The translations under genes were made by a program, and so were the position numbers. This document shows positions 59,409-64,000 of a DNA stretch of 64,000 bases, piece by piece (position 1 is the first letter of the stretch; each line of letters begins with the position of its first letter). This DNA is from JBBDYG01 sp040901765 (GTDB taxonomy: Bacteria > Planctomycetota > Planctomycetia > Pirellulales > Lacipirellulaceae). The notes beneath the pieces are model-generated. The model saw only the letters and a program-made list of their open reading frames with translations, searched no databases and had not been told where the DNA came from. The stretch spans positions 1 to 64,000 of the forward strand of contig JBBDYG010000063.1 in NCBI GenBank assembly GCA_040901765.1, written 5' to 3'.

Positions 59409-60221
59409 GCCGATCAACGCCCCTTCCTCGCCGTCCAATCTCAGCGTCAAGCACTTCGCGCTGCCGCCGGCTTTGACGAATTCTCCGAGTGGCGTGGCGA
59501 TGGGTTCGTAGCCGCGGCGTGTTAGTTCTTCGTGCAATCGCTCGCAACCGGTGTTGGTAATCACGCGGCGGCCGACGACCACGGCGTTGCACGCGAAATG
59601 CTCGGCCTCGGGTTTCTGCACTTCGATTAGCTCATCGACGTACTGCTGGATCACGCGGCGGCCGTAGTCGTCGAAGGCGGGCGGATACCAGATGGCTTCG
59701 CCAGGCGCAAGGGGGCAGAAGCAGGTATCGAGGTGGTAGTAGTAACCGTCGACGAGCTCCATCGGCAGCACGCGGACGCCGAGCATCTCGCCGATTCGCT
59801 GCTGGCCGAGGGCGTCGCTGCGCATGCGGTAGCCGGCGAACAGCGTGTCGCCGCAGAAGAGGGCATCGCCTGCGCCTTCGAAACTGAAACCCTGCGGCGG
59901 ATCGTGTACTTCGAAGCCGTGCGACTGAAACCACGCGCGGTTGATTGGCTCCTCGACTTGGCGTTGCGAATGGCGGAACCGGGACAGGACGGCTTGGCCC
60001 TGGTAGATCAGCGCTGCGTTAGCGGTGAAAACGAGATCGGGCATGCCGCGGACGGGTTCAAGCTGTTCGATGGTGGCTCCCGCGGCAACGAGTTGGTCGC
60101 GCAGTCCTTGCCATTGCACGATCGCCAACTCATGATCCGCCGGGCGGGCGCGGTTCATCCACGGATTGATTTCGTATTCAATTCCGTAGAATGTCGGCGG
60201 GCACATGAGGATGCGGGGCAT
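59403..60221 (-). CDS. arginine dihydrolase-like (ArgZ/AgrE N-terminal domain) or DDAH-type amidinotransferase-fold enzyme
   Basis: A 272-residue guanidine-modifying enzyme. FLMCPP-like LMCPPTFYGIEYEINPWMN at the start, PDLVFTANAALI (N68), FEGAGDALF, YYHLDTCFCPL (catalytic His) and GGSAKCLTLRL (catalytic Cys) match the N-terminal domain of cyanobacterial AgrE/ArgZ. The Asn in FTANA is at the position reported to separate arginine dihydrolases from deiminases. Such enzymes convert arginine to ornithine, CO2 and 2 NH3. The upstream co-oriented gene is LOR/SDH (ornithine cyclodeaminase-like), the second half of AgrE. DDAH activity is an alternative. Confidence 0.78.
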   Translation of the reverse strand: MPRILMCPPTFYGIEYEINPWMNRARPADHELAIVQWQGLRDQLVAAGATIEQLEPVRGMPDLVFTANAALIYQGQAVLSRFRHSQRQVEEPINRAWFQSHGFEVHDPPQGFSFEGAGDALFCGDTLFAGYRMRSDALGQQRIGEMLGVRVLPMELVDGYYYHLDTCFCPLAPGEAIWYPPAFDDYGRRVIQQYVDELIEVQKPEAEHFACNAVVVGRRVITNTGCERLHEELTRRGYEPIATPLGEFVKAGGSAKCLTLRLDGEEGALIGL

Positions 60222-60296
60222 GGGAGGAGATTTATGATTTCAGATTTGGGATTTGAAGAAACCAGGCTGCGAGCCGCGGTGTCCTCGCCAGCGGCG

Positions 60297-61559
60297 TTAG
60301 CGCTGAGATTCGCGGGCGTGTACTTCCTGCACCAAGGCGCGGAGGAACGGTTCTACGTCGGTTACGAGGCCCACGGTTTGGAAGCTGCCGCGGTCGTTGA
60401 GCTTGATGACGGTCGAGGGATTAATATCGACGCAAACGACCTTGACCCACGCGGGCAGTAGGTTGCCGACGGCGATCGAGTGAAGCGTGGTGGCGATCAT
60501 CAAGCAGAACGAGACATCGCGGATTGCTTGCCGCATTTGGCGCTGCGCATCGAGTGCGTCGGTGATGACGTCGGGTAGCGGGCCGTCATCGCGGATGCTG
60601 CCCGCGAGCAGGAAATCGACGCCTCGGAAAACGCATTCGTACATGATGCCCGATTTCAGGACGCCGGTTTCGACCGCGGCGCGGATCGAGCCTTCACGGC
60701 GGATGCGGTTGATGGCGCGGAGGTGATGCTCGTGCCCGGCGTCGACTAGGCTCGCGTCGCGCAGTTGCACGCCAAGGCTCGTGCCGTAGAGTGCTTGTTC
60801 GATGTCGTGCGTGGCGAGCGCGTTGCCGGCAAACAGTCGATGGATGTATCCTCCGCGAATCAGTTCGCACAACAGTGGGCCGCTGCCGGTATGGACAATT
60901 GCCGGGCCGCCGACGAGCAGCGTTTTCTTGCCCGAGCGTTTATTCTGCACAAGCTCCTCAGCGATTTGCCGGATCAACACGCCCTTGGGCTTCTCCGTGG
61001 AGACATCGCTGTTCATGAATGCGAAAGCGTGATCCGAATTGGGCCGTTCGACGGGGAACACCCGCACGCCGGCGTGGCCGACGACGATCTCCATGCCGGG
61101 TGAAACATCGGTCATCGGGATGCAGCGGGCGGCACCGCGGGTGACGACGATTCCGCAGTCCATTTCTTGTTCGGCGACGGGGTGCCACCCGCCGCCGAGG
61201 CGGATTTCAGTTCGCTGATTGGTGGTGCTGTAAAAGCCTTCGGGAAACGCGCCGGTCATGTCGGCGGCGACGAGTTGGCAATCGTGACCAACGGTGGGGC
61301 ACGCACCGTGGTCGCTGATTTGGGCCAGGATTCTGGTGAGCGCCTCGTGCGTGGACGCATACACGTCAATCAGCGCGTAGCTCGGATCCTGCCGACTCTG
61401 GCCGATCGCGACTTTCTTGAGTCGATACGTTCCACCGCTGGCCATGATCAGATCGAGCACCTTGGGCAACAGCAAACTGTCGATGATGTGGCCGGAGACC
61501 TCGACTTCTTCGACGAAGGGGAATTGGGACTGGGAATTGGGGGCTGGGGAAACCGACAT
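60297..61559 (-). CDS. LOR/SDH-type ornithine cyclodeaminase-like protein (TIGR00300 family)
   Basis: A 420-residue protein of the archaeal/cyanobacterial LOR/SDH family. The N-terminal domain (VEVSGHIIDSLLLPKVLDLI, then GGTYRLKKVAIGQSRQDPSY) precedes a catalytic half with LLVGGPAIVHTGSGPLLCELI and RLFAGNALATHDIEQALYG, and VCVDINPSTVIKL near the end. In AgrE this part deaminates ornithine to proline. It sits 75 nt upstream of the dihydrolase-like gene on the same strand, so together they encode arginine-to-proline conversion on two polypeptides. Residues ~4-15 (SPAPNSQSQFPF) come from a GGGGCTGGG-type repeat. Confidence 0.82.
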   Translation of the reverse strand: MSVSPAPNSQSQFPFVEEVEVSGHIIDSLLLPKVLDLIMASGGTYRLKKVAIGQSRQDPSYALIDVYASTHEALTRILAQISDHGACPTVGHDCQLVAADMTGAFPEGFYSTTNQRTEIRLGGGWHPVAEQEMDCGIVVTRGAARCIPMTDVSPGMEIVVGHAGVRVFPVERPNSDHAFAFMNSDVSTEKPKGVLIRQIAEELVQNKRSGKKTLLVGGPAIVHTGSGPLLCELIRGGYIHRLFAGNALATHDIEQALYGTSLGVQLRDASLVDAGHEHHLRAINRIRREGSIRAAVETGVLKSGIMYECVFRGVDFLLAGSIRDDGPLPDVITDALDAQRQMRQAIRDVSFCLMIATTLHSIAVGNLLPAWVKVVCVDINPSTVIKLNDRGSFQTVGLVTDVEPFLRALVQEVHARESQR

Positions 61560-61763
61560 TTTTTAGCGTCCTTACGAGCGATGTCGCCAACTGAGCTATC
61601 TAATGGTAGGCCCCGCGAGCGTTGCGGTCGAAGCCTATTGTTGCCGTAATGCGGCTTGAACGCGGCTTTCAGCGGTGGTTGGAAAGGCTTATACTGCGGG
61701 AGGATACGGCGAAAGCCGCGACATGCGAGGCACATAGGAGACACGCGCTCGGGCGCAACAGAA

Positions 61764-63026
61764 ATGGCTGAAGCGAACTCGGAAGACAAATGGGGCGAAT
61801 TGGCACGTACGCTCGGCGCGGAGGTTCGCGACGAGCCAGCCGAGCCGGCTCCAACCAGCAGTACCAAGTCGCGCGCTGCGGTGCCGCGACCACCGGCGGA
61901 GCCGCCGAGTCGTCCGGCAGCGGGCTGGGACCAATTGATCGGTGAATTTGGGCTTCCGGCTCCGCCCGCGGAGCCGCCGAAGAAGCCCGTTGCCCCGCCG
62001 CCTTCGGCCGCGCCTCCTGTTCGGCCTAAGGCGGAAGTTCCACCGCCGCCGAAGGCGCGGCCAGCGGAGCGCGCTGAATCGGCCCCGCCGCGGCGCGAAG
62101 CACGACCGCCGGCACGTTCGGAGAAACCGCCCACGAGAGTCGACCGGCCACTCGCGCGAGAGGATAGGCCAGCGGCGCGAGCGGAGCGGTCATCCTCGCA
62201 AGAGGGGCGTCCCTCTTCGCGAGAGGATCGGCCATCTTCGCGAGAGGATCGGCCAACGACGCGAGAGGATCGGCCAACGACGCGCGAGGAGCGTCCATCC
62301 TCGCGAGAGGAGCGGCCACGTGCCCGAGCCGAAGAACCGACTGCGCGGCGGGAACGTCCACCGCAGAAGCCGGCTCCGCCGAAAGCCGATCCACCGGCTG
62401 CAGAGCCGCCACTCCCACCGCGTAGCAACTATGGTCTTCCCGATTGGTTCCCGTTTGCTCGCAAGCGCGGCGAGAGTTCGGCGCCCGTTCTGGCAGAGCC
62501 GGAGCCGCCAATGCCACTGGCCGACGAGGTGATAGAAGAGGAGCGTTTAGGCGTCTCGGAAGAAGAAGCCGATTCGTTGGACGTTGGCGAAGAGGAATCC
62601 GAATCGGAGGAAGGCGCGCCGTCCCCAGGCAAGCGCCGCCGACCGCGACGTCGCCGGCGGGGCGGAAAAGCAAGAGACGAAGCAGACGAATCGCCGCGCG
62701 CGCCGCGTCCCAAGTCCCCGACTTCGGCCGAGCCGATCGTGGTTGATCTTGGTCCTGCGGGGCATGACGTGGAAATCTTTGACGACGATGACGACGAAGA
62801 CGACGATCTGCTCTCCGCGGGCGGCGATGACGACGAGGATGGCGACGAGGCTTCGACGGGCGGCTCGCGTCCGGCGATCCACCGAAATATTCCGTCTTGG
62901 GGGGAGGCGATTGGCGTGGTCGTTGACGCCAATTTGGCGATGCGTTCGGAGCGCAAAAAGACGGCCCGCCCGCCCGGGGCTAGCCGTGGCGGCCGGCCGC
63001 GCGGGCGTCGCAAGAAGCGGCCGTAG
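61764..63026 (+). CDS. disordered basic/acidic protein with SSREDRP repeats
   Basis: A 420-residue low-complexity protein. The N-terminal ~130 residues are Pro/Ala-rich; residues ~140-188 are tandem SSREDRP/TTREDRP units; then comes an acidic block (EEEADSLDVGEEESESEE), a basic block (GKRRRPRRRRRGGK), an Asp-rich run (FDDDDDEDDD) and a basic end. IPSWGEAIGVVVDANLAMRS near the C-terminus is the only segment that looks conserved, and it resembles C-terminal tails of other planctomycete proteins. Possibly nucleic-acid-associated by charge, but that is inference. The ATG at 61764 starts MAEANSEDKW. Confidence 0.7.
   Translation: MAEANSEDKWGELARTLGAEVRDEPAEPAPTSSTKSRAAVPRPPAEPPSRPAAGWDQLIGEFGLPAPPAEPPKKPVAPPPSAAPPVRPKAEVPPPPKARPAERAESAPPRREARPPARSEKPPTRVDRPLAREDRPAARAERSSSQEGRPSSREDRPSSREDRPTTREDRPTTREERPSSREERPRARAEEPTARRERPPQKPAPPKADPPAAEPPLPPRSNYGLPDWFPFARKRGESSAPVLAEPEPPMPLADEVIEEERLGVSEEEADSLDVGEEESESEEGAPSPGKRRRPRRRRRGGKARDEADESPRAPRPKSPTSAEPIVVDLGPAGHDVEIFDDDDDEDDDLLSAGGDDDEDGDEASTGGSRPAIHRNIPSWGEAIGVVVDANLAMRSERKKTARPPGASRGGRPRGRRKKRP
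62190..62318 (+). repeat. 21-bp in-frame tandem repeat
   Basis: Six units of 21 nt, consensus TCTTCGCGAGAGGATCGGCC plus A, encode the heptads SSREDRP, TTREDRP and SSREERP. Copies differ at a few bases, indicating some age. Unit number is likely variable between strains because the array keeps frame. Confidence 0.85.
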
Positions 63027-63033
63027 ATCGTCG

Positions 63034-64000
63034 TTACCAGGGCAGCTTCACTTCGCCCAGCAATTCGTTCCAAGTGATTTCGACAAAGCGGCCGTTCGGG
63101 TCGCGCTTCGTGAACGAGACGCGACAAGTAAGTGTCGGGCGGACCCATTGCGGTTCGCCCGGCGCGCTTACCAATGGCCGAACGGAATGCGACTCAGCTA
63201 GCTTCGACAGTATCTCCTCACGCACGGTCGACTCCAACCTGGGCGTTACTCGACCGACGAAGACCAGCTTGCCCTTGAATTCCGATGCCAGCCAAAGCTG
63301 CACCAGCTTGCCCTCTTGCAGTGGCGTGTAGCCGATAATCACGCAGTCGGCCATGATCAGCGGTTTGGCATCCGCCGCGCTCTTGCCGCCGCCATCTTCC
63401 GCGCCCGCGCTGCCGGCGAAGTCGCCGATGGCCTTTTCCAATCCATCGTTGTTGCCTTTCGCCTTTTGGGCTTGCTCCATGAGAGCGCCCATCAGGTTTT
63501 GTTTGGGTGGCGCCTTGAAGCCCCAGTCCCACAGTCGCTCGTAGGGAATGCCGCCGATTATCAGAGCGGCGCAAAGCGCCGCCGTGAGGCCCGCATTGGC
63601 GGTGTTTAACAGCCAAAAGCGGTGCGGCAGCTCACTGAGGATTTGCAGCCAAATCTTAAGCGGCTTGACCACGACATCGGTGATTCCCATGTCACTCTCG
63701 GTAGAGAGCATCCACAGGAACGCGGCAATGTGGCACAGTACGGCAAGGCTTAATCCTCCCAGCAGTTGCGTTACGCTCCACGTTGTGCGAACGGTGCCGC
63801 CGGTTTCGGTCAAGAGTCGCACGGCGATACTCATCACGACGATTGCTAGCGACGTGGCCAGCAGCCGCCACCCCCAACCCGGAATCAGCCGGCTCCAAAC
63901 TTCGAGATGGGATGGTTGGGGCTTGGGAACGGCGTTGGGGTCGTTAAGCTCCGCTTCCCAGGGAGCGACCTCAATGAAGATGCCCAAGCTCGGATAGTAA
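63034..64000 (-). CDS. membrane protein with Yip1-like helices, 5' end cut by the window
   Basis: At least 317 residues. Hydrophobic helices occur around LLATSLAIVVMSIAVRLL, LLGGLSLAVLCHIAAFLWML and ANAGLTAALCAALIIGGI, followed by a soluble C-terminal part (KLVFVGRVTPRLESTVREEI and RPTLTCRVSFTKRDPNG). The first apparent start is a TTG at 63987, but the frame stays open to the end of the window (YYPS precedes it), so the true start probably lies outside. Function not recognised; the first helices resemble Yip1-type membrane proteins only in pattern. Confidence 0.55.
   Translation of the reverse strand, partial: YYPSLGIFIEVAPWEAELNDPNAVPKPQPSHLEVWSRLIPGWGWRLLATSLAIVVMSIAVRLLTETGGTVRTTWSVTQLLGGLSLAVLCHIAAFLWMLSTESDMGITDVVVKPLKIWLQILSELPHRFWLLNTANAGLTAALCAALIIGGIPYERLWDWGFKAPPKQNLMGALMEQAQKAKGNNDGLEKAIGDFAGSAGAEDGGGKSAADAKPLIMADCVIIGYTPLQEGKLVQLWLASEFKGKLVFVGRVTPRLESTVREEILSKLAESHSVRPLVSAPGEPQWVRPTLTCRVSFTKRDPNGRFVEITWNELLGEVKLPW

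Noticed and set aside
62190..62318. 21-bp units considered as a CRISPR-like array
   Set aside because: They are contiguous, in frame and translated as heptads within a protein.
62026..63148. Long frames on both strands over the disordered-protein gene
   Set aside because: High GC and low-complexity DNA give long open frames by chance; the plus-strand frame has the best start and the only conserved-looking segment.

Overview
The window reads as chromosomal DNA of a planctomycete, most likely a Pirellulales-type member. This is inferred, not proven. The evidence is high GC and families typical of that phylum: a DUF1570 lipoprotein with an HEAAH motif, a free-standing RNA polymerase alpha C-terminal domain, DUF4058, Gfo/Idh-like membrane proteins, cysteine- and tyrosine-rich exported proteins, and two Ser/Thr kinases. 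Intergenic spaces are dense with palindromic repeats. No rRNA, tRNA or CRISPR array was recognised.

Layout. 1-0.75 kb: an intact DUF104/PIN toxin-antitoxin pair with a candidate operator. 0.76-4.9 kb: lysine catabolism (lysine 6-dehydrogenase-like, piperideine-6-carboxylate dehydrogenase, and a divergent DUF1338/HglS-like protein). 5.2-8 kb: HI0933-type flavoprotein and MATE exporter. 8-12 kb: a Tyr/Ala/Pro-repeat exported protein, then a tightly coupled DUF3592 / arrestin-like / P-loop ATPase operon. 12-20.3 kb: RlmM-like methyltransferase, MsrB, UvrD/PcrA helicase, alpha-CTD protein, DUF1570, tandem GNAT, LpxL-type acyltransferase. 20.5-21.2 kb: HigA-like antitoxin with a dead HigB-like toxin. 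21.3-25 kb: Gfo/Idh oxidoreductase, TrmL, and murB-ftsQ, a remnant of dcw cell-wall gene order. 25.3-30 kb: coproheme decarboxylase (HemQ) and HemB, separated by a small accessory island (GIY-YIG nuclease, truncated PIN toxin with its antitoxin, DUF4058). A 28-bp direct repeat from the hemQ 3' end lies on both sides of the island. 30-39.6 kb: MOSC proteins, JmjC/cupin, bPH2, release-factor-like protein, dCache Ser/Thr kinase, HAD, PolX, Gfo/Idh-like. 39.6-43 kb: repeat-rich, gene-poor zone with a small membrane protein and a thioredoxin-like protein. 43-47 kb: HtrA protease, then nucleoside/base salvage (NupC, Hpt, Upp). 47.5-51.7 kb: EEP phosphatase, esterase, class-A beta-lactamase-like protein, Ser/Thr kinase. 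52.3-55.3 kb: defence island (antitoxin plus start-less toxin, DNA methyltransferase, putative restriction enzyme). 55.3-64 kb: adenine deaminase, Cys-rich barrel-like protein, intact RelBE-like pair, a two-gene arginine-to-proline module (arginine dihydrolase-like plus LOR/SDH ornithine cyclodeaminase), a disordered basic/acidic protein and a membrane protein cut by the window edge.

Two themes stand out. First, toxin-antitoxin decay: of five paired modules, three have a damaged toxin (frameshift with start loss, truncation, ATG-to-ATA start loss) beside an intact antitoxin. Second, palindromic repeats fill intergenic gaps and have spread into coding sequence: inside adenine deaminase, inside a thioredoxin-like protein, at the C-terminus of Hpt and possibly at the N-terminus of the LOR/SDH protein. 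The most informative metabolic readings are the lysine cluster with a DUF1338-like protein and the split version of the cyanobacterial AgrE/ArgZ fusion enzyme.
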